Source: DATJQF01 sp035505995
GTDB taxonomy: Bacteria > Bacteroidota > Bacteroidia > Bacteroidales > FEN-979
NCBI GenBank assembly: GCA_035505995.1
Contig: DATJQF010000070.1
Span: 1-16,822 of the forward strand
DNA: 16,822 nucleotides
Reading direction: 5' to 3'
The translations under genes and the position numbers were made by a program. The notes under the pieces are model-generated. The model saw only the letters and a program-made list of their open reading frames with translations, did not search any database and was not told where the DNA came from. This document shows, in pieces, positions 5,559 to 13,758 of this stretch; position 1 is the first letter of the stretch, and the number at the start of each line of letters is the position of its first letter.

Positions 5559-8008
5559 TGAAAGATCAGGACAGGAACGACCTTCAGGAATTTTCGGACA
5601 TCCTGAACCCGGAGACCGAATTCATCCCCTTGCTCTCTTCGGAAGACGAAGAGACCATGAACGCGGAGAAGATCCCCGAGATCCTTCCGGTGCTGCCATT
5701 GCGGAATACCGTCCTTTTCCCGGGCGTGGTGATCCCGATCACGGTGGGACGCGATAAGTCGATCCGCCTGATCAAGGAATATTACCGGGGCGACCGGGTC
5801 ATCGGGGTGGTCGCTCAGAAAGACGCGTCGGTGGAAGACCCCGAGTTCAACGACCTTTTCAGCATCGGCACCGTGGCGTACATCATCAAGCTGCTGCAGA
5901 TGCCCGACGGCAGCACGACAGCCATCATCCAGGGGAAGAGAAGGTTCGCGATGGAAGAGTTGGTGCAATCGGAACCCTATATCAAGGTAAAAGTCACTTC
6001 CTACGATACGCCTGCCGATTTCCCGAAAGGGGATAAGGAGTTCAGCGCGCTGATCTCCTCCCTGAAGGACCTGGCCGTACAGATCGTCACCAAATCCCCC
6101 AACATCCCCACGGAAGCGGCCTTCGCCATCCGGAACATCGAAAGTCCGGGCTTCCTGGTGCATTTCATTTCTTCCAACCTGAACATCGATCTCAAGGATA
6201 AACAGAAGATCCTGGAAACCCACGGGCTGGTCGACCGCGCCAACCTGGTGCTGAAGCACCTTACCCGGGAGCTGCAGGTGCTGGAGCTGAAACAGCAGAT
6301 CCAGAGCAAGGTGAAGATCGATCTGGATAAGCAGCAACGGGATTTCCTGCTCAACCAGCAGCTGAAAACGATCCAGGACGAGCTGGGCGCCAACCCGAAC
6401 GTCCAGGAAGTGGATGCGTTGCGGAAACAGGCCAAGGATAAAAAGTGGACCGCGGAAGTGGCCGAAGTTTTTGAAAAGGAGCTGGGCAAGCTCCAGCGGA
6501 TGCATCCGGCCGCTGCCGAATATTCCATCCAGGTGAATTACCTGGAGACCCTCGTGCAGTTGCCCTGGAGGGAATACACCAAAGATAACCTGGATCTGCG
6601 CAACGCGCAGACCGTGCTGGATGAGGATCATTTCGGGCTCGAGAAAGTCAAGGAAAGGATCCTCGAGCACCTGGCGGTGATCAAGCTGAAAAAGGATCTC
6701 AAGTCACCGATCCTGTGCCTGGTGGGTCCGCCGGGAGTCGGAAAAACATCGCTGGGCAAATCCATTGCCCGTGCCCTGGGCAGAAAATACACCCGGATGT
6801 CGCTGGGCGGGCTCCGGGATGAAGCCGAGCTGCGGGGCCACCGGAAAACCTATATCGGGGCGATGCCGGGCAGGATCATCCAGAGCCTGAAAAAAATAAA
6901 ATCGGCCAACCCGGTCTTCGTGCTGGATGAGATCGATAAGGTGATGGGGATGAACATCAACGGGGACCCGCAGGCCGCCCTGCTGGAAGTACTGGACCCG
7001 GAACAGAATGTGGCATTTTACGATAATTTCCTGGAGATCGAATTCGACCTCTCGCGGATCATGTTCATTGCCACGGCCAACACGCTGAATACGGTTCATC
7101 CGGCCCTTCGCGACCGCATGGAAGTGATCGAGCTTCCCGGCTACCTGATGGAGGAGAAGATTGAGATCGCCAGGCGCCACCTGGTCCCCAAACAGCTGAA
7201 GGAGCACGGCATCCGCAAAAGCCAGCTCACTATAAACCGGGAGCTGATCCGGAGGATCATCGAAGACTATACCCGCGAGGCGGGCGTCAGGACCCTTGAA
7301 AAAAATATCTCGAAGATCATCCGGAATAAGGCAAAGTCCATTGTGACCGGCGAGAAATTCAGGAAGACCCCGGATGCAAAGGACTTGCAAAAGGTGCTGG
7401 GACCGCCCTTCTTCCAGGCGGAGAAGTCGATCCGCAACGATATCGCCGGCGTGGTCACCGGACTGGCGTGGACCCCGGCAGGAGGGGAGATCCTCTTCAT
7501 CGAGGTCAGCCTCAGCAAGGGCAAGGGTGATCTTACGCTGACGGGGAACCTGGGCGACGTCATGAAGGAATCGGCTTCCATCGCACTGGCTTACCTGAAG
7601 GCTCATTCCGCCCTGTTCGGCATCGACGATGACCTTTTCAGCAAATGGAATATCCACATCCATGTTCCGGAAGGCGCCACCCCCAAGGACGGCCCGTCGG
7701 CCGGGATTACAATCTTCACGGCCCTGGCCTCCGCTTTCACGCAGCGTAAAGTCAAGGAAAAGCTGGCCATGACCGGCGAGATCACCCTCCGCGGGAAAGT
7801 CCTGCCGGTAGGGGGGATCAAGGAAAAGATCCTGGCGGCCAAGCGGGCCAGCATCCGGGATATCATCCTTTCGGCGGAGAATAAAAAAGACCTGGTCGAG
7901 ATCCGGAAAGATTACATCACGGGGATCCGGTTCCACTTCGTGGAAGAGATGAAAGAGATCGACCGCCTGGCGCTGCTGAAAGAAAAGGTGAGATCGCCGC
8001 TATTTTGA
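5558..8008 (+). CDS. lon: ATP-dependent Lon protease
   Basis: Cytosolic AAA+ serine protease that degrades misfolded and regulatory proteins. From the ATG at 5558 it is 816 residues, usual for Bacteroidota Lon with its acidic N-terminal extension (FIPLLSSEDEE). Order: substrate-binding LonN domain opening at PVLPLRNTVLFPGVVIP, coiled-coil/helical linker (about 240-380), Walker A GPPGVGKT (390-397), Walker B LDEIDK with Asp457 and Glu458, then the protease domain. Its catalytic serine is Ser714 in PKDGPSAG and its lysine is Lys757 in GGIKEK. All key residues are present. The reading frame stays open upstream to 4919, inside the previous gene, but homology begins at 5558. Co-transcribed with the GlmU-like gene. 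Its last nine bases overlap the convergent peptidase gene, and no hairpin terminator separates them. Heat-shock control cannot be judged because no separate promoter is visible. Confidence 0.97.
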   Translation: MKDQDRNDLQEFSDILNPETEFIPLLSSEDEETMNAEKIPEILPVLPLRNTVLFPGVVIPITVGRDKSIRLIKEYYRGDRVIGVVAQKDASVEDPEFNDLFSIGTVAYIIKLLQMPDGSTTAIIQGKRRFAMEELVQSEPYIKVKVTSYDTPADFPKGDKEFSALISSLKDLAVQIVTKSPNIPTEAAFAIRNIESPGFLVHFISSNLNIDLKDKQKILETHGLVDRANLVLKHLTRELQVLELKQQIQSKVKIDLDKQQRDFLLNQQLKTIQDELGANPNVQEVDALRKQAKDKKWTAEVAEVFEKELGKLQRMHPAAAEYSIQVNYLETLVQLPWREYTKDNLDLRNAQTVLDEDHFGLEKVKERILEHLAVIKLKKDLKSPILCLVGPPGVGKTSLGKSIARALGRKYTRMSLGGLRDEAELRGHRKTYIGAMPGRIIQSLKKIKSANPVFVLDEIDKVMGMNINGDPQAALLEVLDPEQNVAFYDNFLEIEFDLSRIMFIATANTLNTVHPALRDRMEVIELPGYLMEEKIEIARRHLVPKQLKEHGIRKSQLTINRELIRRIIEDYTREAGVRTLEKNISKIIRNKAKSIVTGEKFRKTPDAKDLQKVLGPPFFQAEKSIRNDIAGVVTGLAWTPAGGEILFIEVSLSKGKGDLTLTGNLGDVMKESASIALAYLKAHSALFGIDDDLFSKWNIHIHVPEGATPKDGPSAGITIFTALASAFTQRKVKEKLAMTGEITLRGKVLPVGGIKEKILAAKRASIRDIILSAENKKDLVEIRKDYITGIRFHFVEEMKEIDRLALLKEKVRSPLF

Positions 8009-9943
8009 AACCACCATCTTCCGGGTGGCATTGTAATCCCCCGCTTCCATCCGGTAATAATAAACTCCTTCGTGAAGATCCCCGGCGGAGAGATCCAGCC
8101 GGTAAGTGCCGTTGGTGAGATTCCGGTCCACCGGGACCAGGATCAGCCTTCCCTGCTCATCCAGGATGGAGATCCTTACATGACAGGGCATCGATACATG
8201 ATAACGGATCATGGTGGCGACGGAGAAGGGATTAGGCTCGTTCTGGTAAAGGGCCGGTCTTTCTCCTTCACTTTTTTTTTGAACCCCAAGGAGCGTCGTT
8301 GCTTTTTTCAACAGGATGTTGTTGTCGGGATCAAAAAGCAACCCGGTTGGCTTCTTCGAAAAAGTAAAATTAAATAATTGATTATTAGAGTAATTAACTA
8401 TCTTGATTAAAGTATCGCTTAAATCCTGAAAAGTCACCCTGATCTCAATGGGCATGGTGAAGAATACCGTGTTGATCTGGGTCTGGCTGATCTTCAGGTT
8501 CACTTCCCACGTCCCGTTCCCGTCATCAATGATATCATACACATTCTCATATACGGGGTAATGAGGCTGATAGATCCATTCATTGAAGAACCAGGAAAGA
8601 TCCTGGCCCGCCGTTTCATTGACCTTCGCGATAAAATCCTCCGTGACGGCATTCCCGAAACGGAAGGCGGTATCGGAGGCATACGACTTCATGGCGGCGA
8701 AAAAGAGGGAATCCCCCAGCACATGCCGCAGCTGGTGCAGCACGCAAGCGCTTTTATGATAAATGATGGTCGTGCTGTAGAGCTGGCTGATAGGGGGAGT
8801 ATGAATGGCCCAGGAAGGATTATAGATGGGGAACGATGCCGTAGTCGCCATAAAATCGCTGGCATAGGTGCTCAGCGTGCTCTTATAAACGGAGTATCCG
8901 TCGGAGTTTTCAACCCACAGCAGCTCGCAGAACGTGGCAAAGCCTTCGTTGAGCCAGATATCCGCCCAGGTGCCGCAGGTGATCATATCCCCGAACCACT
9001 GGTGTGAATGCTCGTGGGCGATCACCGCGGTATTTCCGAAACCGCCCGGGTATAGGTTCACCATCGTCTGGTTCTCCATCCCGCCCCAGGGGAAAGAGCC
9101 GTCCGGTACGGCAAAGCCGATCTTCTCAAAAGGATAATCCCCGAAGTAGCCTGAATAAAGATCGGTGAGGGGAGTGATGACGCCGGAGATATTTCCGATA
9201 TTCTCACCGGTCTTGTAAAAAAACCGCACGGGGATGCTGTCGGAGGGATGATGGTACAGATGATACCATTGGGGATGAATATTATAGCCGACTTTAGAGG
9301 TGAGCGTCACCAGGTAAGTAGCCATCGGATCCCGGCTTACCCAATGGTACCAGAGGGTATCGCCGGAGATCACCGAATCGGCCAGGATCCCGTTCGATCC
9401 GAGCCTTACGGATAAAGGCACCTTGACCGTGATATCCGTGGTTGCCTTATCGGAGGGCCGGTCCCAGCAGGGAAACCATTTTCTCGCCCCTTCGGGCGGT
9501 GCATCGGTGAAAACAAATCCTCCGTAGGAATAGAAGCCATGGTCGAAGATGTTCTTATGACGGTAGCAGATCCTCACACCGGCGACCTCGCCCGGCTGGT
9601 AGGTGCGGTCGAGCAACACCGTCAGGGTATCGTTCATATGGGTGAACCCGTTCCCGGAGAGTCCTACGGAATCAACGATCAGCGAGGTGTTGAGCGCATT
9701 CAGCCGGATAAACGTCAATGCCGAATCCACCCGGAAGGTGATCACTTCCTTCGCGGAAAACGAATCGGGATAACTGGGGGCGTAGCAGGTATACAGATCC
9801 AGGAGGAGCTTGTAATCCTGCACATCGAAGCTGTGCTTCATGTAATAATGTGCGGTATCCAGCACCGGCCCGGCAGGAGCGGCCATTCCCGCACGGAACC
9901 CGGTAAGTAATGCCAGAGCGAATAATAAGCGCGCAGATCTCAT
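8000..9943 (-). CDS. Secreted M1-family metallopeptidase with T9SS sorting domain (copy A)
   Basis: Zinc aminopeptidase of the APN/M1 family, predicted to be exported and then moved across the outer membrane by T9SS; substrate unknown. Its 647 residues show a signal peptide (about 1-21), an N-terminal beta domain, GGMEN (287-291), the zinc site HEHSH (310-314) with third ligand Glu333 in NEGFA exactly 18 residues later, catalytic Tyr395, and a linker. The C-terminal sorting domain runs from about 565 (NEPNPFS) to the end (GVYYYRMEAG, RKMVVSK). The core is shorter than E. coli PepN because the large C-terminal helical domain is missing, as in other T9SS M1 peptidases. It follows copy B by only 20 bases, so they form an operon. 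Oddity: nine A in a row in codons 555-558, between catalytic core and sorting domain. It overlaps the end of convergent lon by nine bases. Confidence 0.93.
   Translation of the reverse strand: MRSARLLFALALLTGFRAGMAAPAGPVLDTAHYYMKHSFDVQDYKLLLDLYTCYAPSYPDSFSAKEVITFRVDSALTFIRLNALNTSLIVDSVGLSGNGFTHMNDTLTVLLDRTYQPGEVAGVRICYRHKNIFDHGFYSYGGFVFTDAPPEGARKWFPCWDRPSDKATTDITVKVPLSVRLGSNGILADSVISGDTLWYHWVSRDPMATYLVTLTSKVGYNIHPQWYHLYHHPSDSIPVRFFYKTGENIGNISGVITPLTDLYSGYFGDYPFEKIGFAVPDGSFPWGGMENQTMVNLYPGGFGNTAVIAHEHSHQWFGDMITCGTWADIWLNEGFATFCELLWVENSDGYSVYKSTLSTYASDFMATTASFPIYNPSWAIHTPPISQLYSTTIIYHKSACVLHQLRHVLGDSLFFAAMKSYASDTAFRFGNAVTEDFIAKVNETAGQDLSWFFNEWIYQPHYPVYENVYDIIDDGNGTWEVNLKISQTQINTVFFTMPIEIRVTFQDLSDTLIKIVNYSNNQLFNFTFSKKPTGLLFDPDNNILLKKATTLLGVQKKSEGERPALYQNEPNPFSVATMIRYHVSMPCHVRISILDEQGRLILVPVDRNLTNGTYRLDLSAGDLHEGVYYYRMEAGDYNATRKMVVSK
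8272..8280 (-). repeat. Homopolymer of nine A in the coding strand of peptidase A
   Basis: The plus strand has nine T; the coding strand reads CAA AAA AAA AGT (Gln-Lys-Lys-Ser, residues 555-558). One extra A gives an immediate TGA stop. One A fewer gives about 20 out-of-frame codons, then TGA. Either slip would remove the whole sorting domain and leave the catalytic part intact. The effect is computed from the sequence; whether slippage occurs is unknown. Confidence 0.8.
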
Positions 9944-9963
9944 CCGTTTTACTCCGCTTTTCC

Positions 9964-11961
9964 TCAGTGGGCCACCGTCATCCGCCCCGTCCGGATTTCG
10001 CCTCCGGCAGTGAGCTTAATGATATAGATGCCTGACGCCCACCCTGAGCAATCCACCGTGACATGGTGCAATCCTGCCTCCTGTATACCCTCTGCCGGGC
10101 GGAGGACCATCCTCCCGGTCTGGTCGAAGATCTCCAGGGTCGCGGTGCCTTCGCTCACGGTACGGTAGTCTATTTCGGTCGTGTTCCTGACGGGATTCGG
10201 GATATTATGATAAAGTTCGGCGCCGGCCGACGGACCCGATGCTTCCGGGATGCCGACCATGGTGGAGCCCTGTTTCAGGACGATCTGGTCATAGGGGTCG
10301 AACTGGAGGATCACAGGCTGCTTGTTGAACACCCAGGTGAATCCCTGGTCGTTCGTATCGTTCATGACCCGGAACAGGGTATCCGTCAGGTCGGCAAAGA
10401 CCATCCTCACCTGGACGGGCATCTTGAAGAAAGGAGCGTTGGTCTGCACCTGGGTCAGGAAGAGATGTGCCTGCCAGGTCCCGTTCCCCAGGTCCTTGAA
10501 ATTATAGGTGTTGCTGTACACCGGGTGATTCGGCTTATAGATCCATTCGGCGAAGTACCAGTCGTAATTCTGCCCGGTAACCTGGTTCACCTTATCGTTG
10601 AAGCTCCGGATCGTGGCTGATTTGAATCTCAGGTTCGTATCGGCGCAATAGGCATGCAGCACGGCAAAGAACAGGGAGTCTCCCAGCACGTACCGCAACT
10701 GGTGCAGCACGCAGGCGCCTTTGCAATAGGTGATCGAATAATCGAAAAGAATATAGACCGGCGGAGTGTTGATCGCCCAGGATGAATCCGAGATCGCCCA
10801 TCCCGGGTTGCCCCCGAAGTAGTTGGTGGCGTCGCCGTTGATAGTGGCTTTATAGCCGGAATATCCCATATAGCTCTCCTTCCAGTGAGCCTCGCTCCAG
10901 GTGGCGAAACCCTCGTTCAGCCAGATATCCGCCCACGTAGCACAGGTGATCATATCCCCGAACCATTGGTGCGCAAATTCATGGGACATGAGGCCTTCTT
11001 CCCAGCAATTCGGGCATATGCTGGTAAGGGTCTGGTTTTCCATGCCTCCCCAGGGAAAATCGGAATTCAGCGCGGCAAACCCGTTTTTCTGGAAAGGATG
11101 CTCGCAGTACTCCTGCGAATAATAAGTGATCATCGAAACCAGCGTATCTTCCATCGCATACGGAGTTTCTCCCGTATTGAAATAAAAGCGCAGCGGGATG
11201 CTGTCGGACGGATTGCTGAGCTTATGCCAGTATTTGATATCGAGGTTATATCCCACCTTCGACGACATCACCATCAGGTACGTGGCGATGTTGTGGATGC
11301 TCTGCCAGTGATAGATCAGGGTATCCCCGGAAAAGGTCGAGTCCATCAGGGCGCCGTTGGAGCCGAGCTTGACATCGGACTTCACCTTCGCGGTCAGCTC
11401 CAGCTTGGCTTTATCGGAGGGCCGGTCCCAGCACGGGAACCACCCCCGGGCGCCTTCCGGCTCGCAATCGGTGAAGACCATCCCGCTGTTCACATAAAAT
11501 GAATAATCCGGATAGTTCTTATGACTGTAGTTGATCGTAACGCTGGCCGCTTCACCCGGGTTGTACGTCCGGTCGAGGTGGATCACCAGCAGGTCGTTGG
11601 CATGGGTGAAGGTCGTGCCGGCGCCTCCCACCGAGGTGATGGACAGGGAAGTATCGTTGGCATTCAGGGTAATGCTGTTGAGCGTGGAATCCACGATAAA
11701 ATCAATGATCTCGTTGGCCGTAAAATCATGAGGATACGGGGTGATATAGCAGTGGTACAGATTTAAGGACAGCGTGTATTTCTGCACGTCATAGGAATGG
11801 ACGGGAGGATAATAGGCCGGATTTTCAGGGGAAAGCATCAGAAAGCCGGCCGAGCATTTCTTTTTGGAACAATATTCCGAACCGTTCGAAGGGATAGTAT
11901 TCTGAGAAAAAGCTACGGATACCGAAAGGACCAGGAGCAGGAGGGAGAATAATTTTTTCAT
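9964..11961 (-). CDS. Secreted M1-family metallopeptidase with T9SS sorting domain (copy B)
   Basis: Paralogue of the next gene, first in a two-gene operon; predicted exported aminopeptidase-like zinc enzyme. Its 665 residues start with a typical signal peptide (MKKLFSLLLLVLSVSVAFSQ). It has GGMEN (305-309), zinc site HEFAH (327-331) with third ligand Glu350, catalytic Tyr412, and a C-terminal T9SS domain from about 583 (YHNIPNPVRN) to the end. The two copies share long blocks, such as QWFGDMITC, TWADIWLNEGFAT and WFPCWDRPSDKA, but differ enough to rule out a recent duplication. Copy B alone has several extra cysteines: a pair at 31 and 36 just after the signal peptide, and CPNC (316-319) between GGMEN and the zinc motif. 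The start is set by the signal peptide. Its promoter is uncertain: TAATTTTA at 11997-11990 is a one-mismatch -7 candidate. Together the enzymes may trim extracellular peptides. Confidence 0.93.
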   Translation of the reverse strand: MKKLFSLLLLVLSVSVAFSQNTIPSNGSEYCSKKKCSAGFLMLSPENPAYYPPVHSYDVQKYTLSLNLYHCYITPYPHDFTANEIIDFIVDSTLNSITLNANDTSLSITSVGGAGTTFTHANDLLVIHLDRTYNPGEAASVTINYSHKNYPDYSFYVNSGMVFTDCEPEGARGWFPCWDRPSDKAKLELTAKVKSDVKLGSNGALMDSTFSGDTLIYHWQSIHNIATYLMVMSSKVGYNLDIKYWHKLSNPSDSIPLRFYFNTGETPYAMEDTLVSMITYYSQEYCEHPFQKNGFAALNSDFPWGGMENQTLTSICPNCWEEGLMSHEFAHQWFGDMITCATWADIWLNEGFATWSEAHWKESYMGYSGYKATINGDATNYFGGNPGWAISDSSWAINTPPVYILFDYSITYCKGACVLHQLRYVLGDSLFFAVLHAYCADTNLRFKSATIRSFNDKVNQVTGQNYDWYFAEWIYKPNHPVYSNTYNFKDLGNGTWQAHLFLTQVQTNAPFFKMPVQVRMVFADLTDTLFRVMNDTNDQGFTWVFNKQPVILQFDPYDQIVLKQGSTMVGIPEASGPSAGAELYHNIPNPVRNTTEIDYRTVSEGTATLEIFDQTGRMVLRPAEGIQEAGLHHVTVDCSGWASGIYIIKLTAGGEIRTGRMTVAH

Positions 11962-12037
11962 GGCGTGGGAATCGTTTGTTATGACCCGGTAAAATTACAA
12001 AAAAGCAGGATGGCCTGGACCGGTGGGAGAAATAATA

Positions 12038-12045
12038 TAAATTTG
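12038..12045 (+). promoter_or_regulatory. -7 element for the peptide-binding lipoprotein gene
   Basis: TAAATTTG fits TAnnTTTG in the divergent 109-base gap and predicts a start near 12050, about 20 bases before the ATG at 12071. No TTTG is seen at the -33 position. Confidence 0.5.
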
Positions 12046-12070
12046 CGGGGTAACAAAACCAGCGACACAG

Positions 12071-13741
12071 ATGTCACGGAGTTTGTCAGCATTTTACCGT
12101 CCCGGATTGCTCATCATGTCCGTGTTTTTCCTGGGCGCCGTTTATTTCTCCGGATGCAGGAACCGCGAAGACGAGGACCGGAATAAGACCGTATTCCGGT
12201 ATAACGAAGCGGCGGGGATCACCTCCCTGGATCCCGCGTTCGCCCGGGACCAGGCGAATATCTGGGCCACCCACCAGCTCTTTTCCGGGCTGCTCCAGCT
12301 GAACGACCGCCTGGATATCCTTCCCTGCATTGCCTGGGGCTGGTCCATTTCCGGCAACGGAAAAGAGTACCGCTTTTACCTGCGCAAGGATGTTTACTTT
12401 CATGATGATCCCGTCTTCCCGGGCGGCAAGGGCAGGAGGGTGGTGGCCGGGGATTTTGTTTACAGCTTCAACCGGATCGTGGATCCCCGGACCGCATCGC
12501 CGGGCGCCTGGGTGTTCGGTGCGGTGGATACCTCCGGGGGACACTATGCCTTTTCTGCGCCCGATGACACCACTTTCGAGATCCTTCTTTCAAAGCCGTT
12601 TCCTCCCTTCCTGGGCCTGCTTACCACCCTCTACTGCTCGGTGGTGCCGGAAGAGGCTATCGTGAAGTACGGACAGGATTTCCGCCGGCACCCGGTGGGG
12701 ACAGGACCTTTCTTATTCCGGTACTGGAAAGAAGGGGTGAAGCTGGTGCTGGGGAAGAACCCCGGTTATTTCGAAACGGAACAGGGAGTGCGGCTGCCCT
12801 ACCTCGACGCGATCGCCATCACCTTTGTCCCCGACAAGCAATCGGCATTTCTCGAGTTTGTGAAAGGCAGCCTCGACTTCATGTCGGGCATCGACCCCTC
12901 CTATAAAGATGAGGTGCTCACCCGGGAAGGATCCCTGAAACCCGCCTATGCCGGCCGGATCAACCTGATCCGGGGGCCTTACCTGAATACAGAATACCTG
13001 GGATTCCTGGTGGATCCCAATTCTGCGATTTCCCGGGGAAGCCCCACGGGATCCTTGAAGGTCCGGCAGGCGATCAACTATTCCTTCGACCGGAAAAAGA
13101 TGATCCGCTTCCTGCGTAATAATATCGGTACACCGGGAATATACGGGATGATCCCGCCGGGCATGCCCGACTGCGACACTTCTGCCGTTTACTATTCCTA
13201 TGATCCCGATCGTACCCGGAAACTGCTGGAGGAAGCCGGGTATCCCGGAGGAAAGGGATTGCCTCCGATCACGCTTTCCACGACCTCCGATTACCTCGAC
13301 ATCTGCAAATATATCCAGAGCAGGGCAGGGGAGCTGGGAATCGAACTGAAAATCGATATCTCGCCGCCCGCGGCCTTAAAGGAGATGAAAGCCCAGGCCC
13401 GTCTTCCTTTTTTCCGTGCCTCCTGGATCGCGGATTACCCCGATGCCGAAACCTACTTTTCCCTGTTCTGCACGCGGAATTTCTGCCCCGCCGGACCCAA
13501 TTACACTCACTTCTCCGATCCCAGGTATGACCTGCTTTACGACGTAGCCCAGTCGACGGATGACGACGCTCTTCGCCACAATTGCTACCGCCAGATGGAC
13601 CGGTTGGTCATGCAGGACGCGCCGGTGGTGGTCCTGTACTACGATGAGGTGCTCCGCTTTGTTCAGAAGAACATTTCAGGCCTTGGCTGCGACCCGATGA
13701 ATCTCCTGACGCTGAAGACGGTCAGGAAGAGGAACCGGTAG
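12071..13741 (+). CDS. Peptide/oligopeptide ABC-type substrate-binding lipoprotein (SBP family 5)
   Basis: Solute-binding protein of the OppA/DppA type, 556 residues, which would capture peptides or similar ligands at the membrane. Seen: a hydrophobic signal segment ending in a lipobox-like FSGC with Cys29 as the probable lipid anchor, and SLDPAFARDQANIWATHQLF (52-71), which matches the family's N-terminal signature. The pattern around LRKDVYFHDDP (104-114) matches its usual FxLRxxVxFHD segment, and SLKVRQAINYSFDR is a further family block. A second in-frame ATG at residue 16 would still leave a short signal; 12071 suits the promoter and family length. No permease or ATPase gene is visible, so it either works with a transporter encoded elsewhere or has another role. 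The divergent neighbours are the exported peptidases, consistent with peptide use but not proof. It ends 17 bases from the convergent hydrolase gene. Confidence 0.88.
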   Translation: MSRSLSAFYRPGLLIMSVFFLGAVYFSGCRNREDEDRNKTVFRYNEAAGITSLDPAFARDQANIWATHQLFSGLLQLNDRLDILPCIAWGWSISGNGKEYRFYLRKDVYFHDDPVFPGGKGRRVVAGDFVYSFNRIVDPRTASPGAWVFGAVDTSGGHYAFSAPDDTTFEILLSKPFPPFLGLLTTLYCSVVPEEAIVKYGQDFRRHPVGTGPFLFRYWKEGVKLVLGKNPGYFETEQGVRLPYLDAIAITFVPDKQSAFLEFVKGSLDFMSGIDPSYKDEVLTREGSLKPAYAGRINLIRGPYLNTEYLGFLVDPNSAISRGSPTGSLKVRQAINYSFDRKKMIRFLRNNIGTPGIYGMIPPGMPDCDTSAVYYSYDPDRTRKLLEEAGYPGGKGLPPITLSTTSDYLDICKYIQSRAGELGIELKIDISPPAALKEMKAQARLPFFRASWIADYPDAETYFSLFCTRNFCPAGPNYTHFSDPRYDLLYDVAQSTDDDALRHNCYRQMDRLVMQDAPVVVLYYDEVLRFVQKNISGLGCDPMNLLTLKTVRKRNR

Positions 13742-13758
13742 GGTAAGATCCGGGATCA

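Noticed and set aside
5525..7936. Two long minus-strand frames (381 and 410 codons) antisense to lon
   Set aside because: Lon is unmistakable on the plus strand; the antisense translations show no domains and no promoter or start context.
13747..13757. Short palindrome GATCCGGGATC between the convergent lipoprotein and hydrolase genes
   Set aside because: Five-base arms with a one-base loop and no T run; not convincing as a terminator or binding site.
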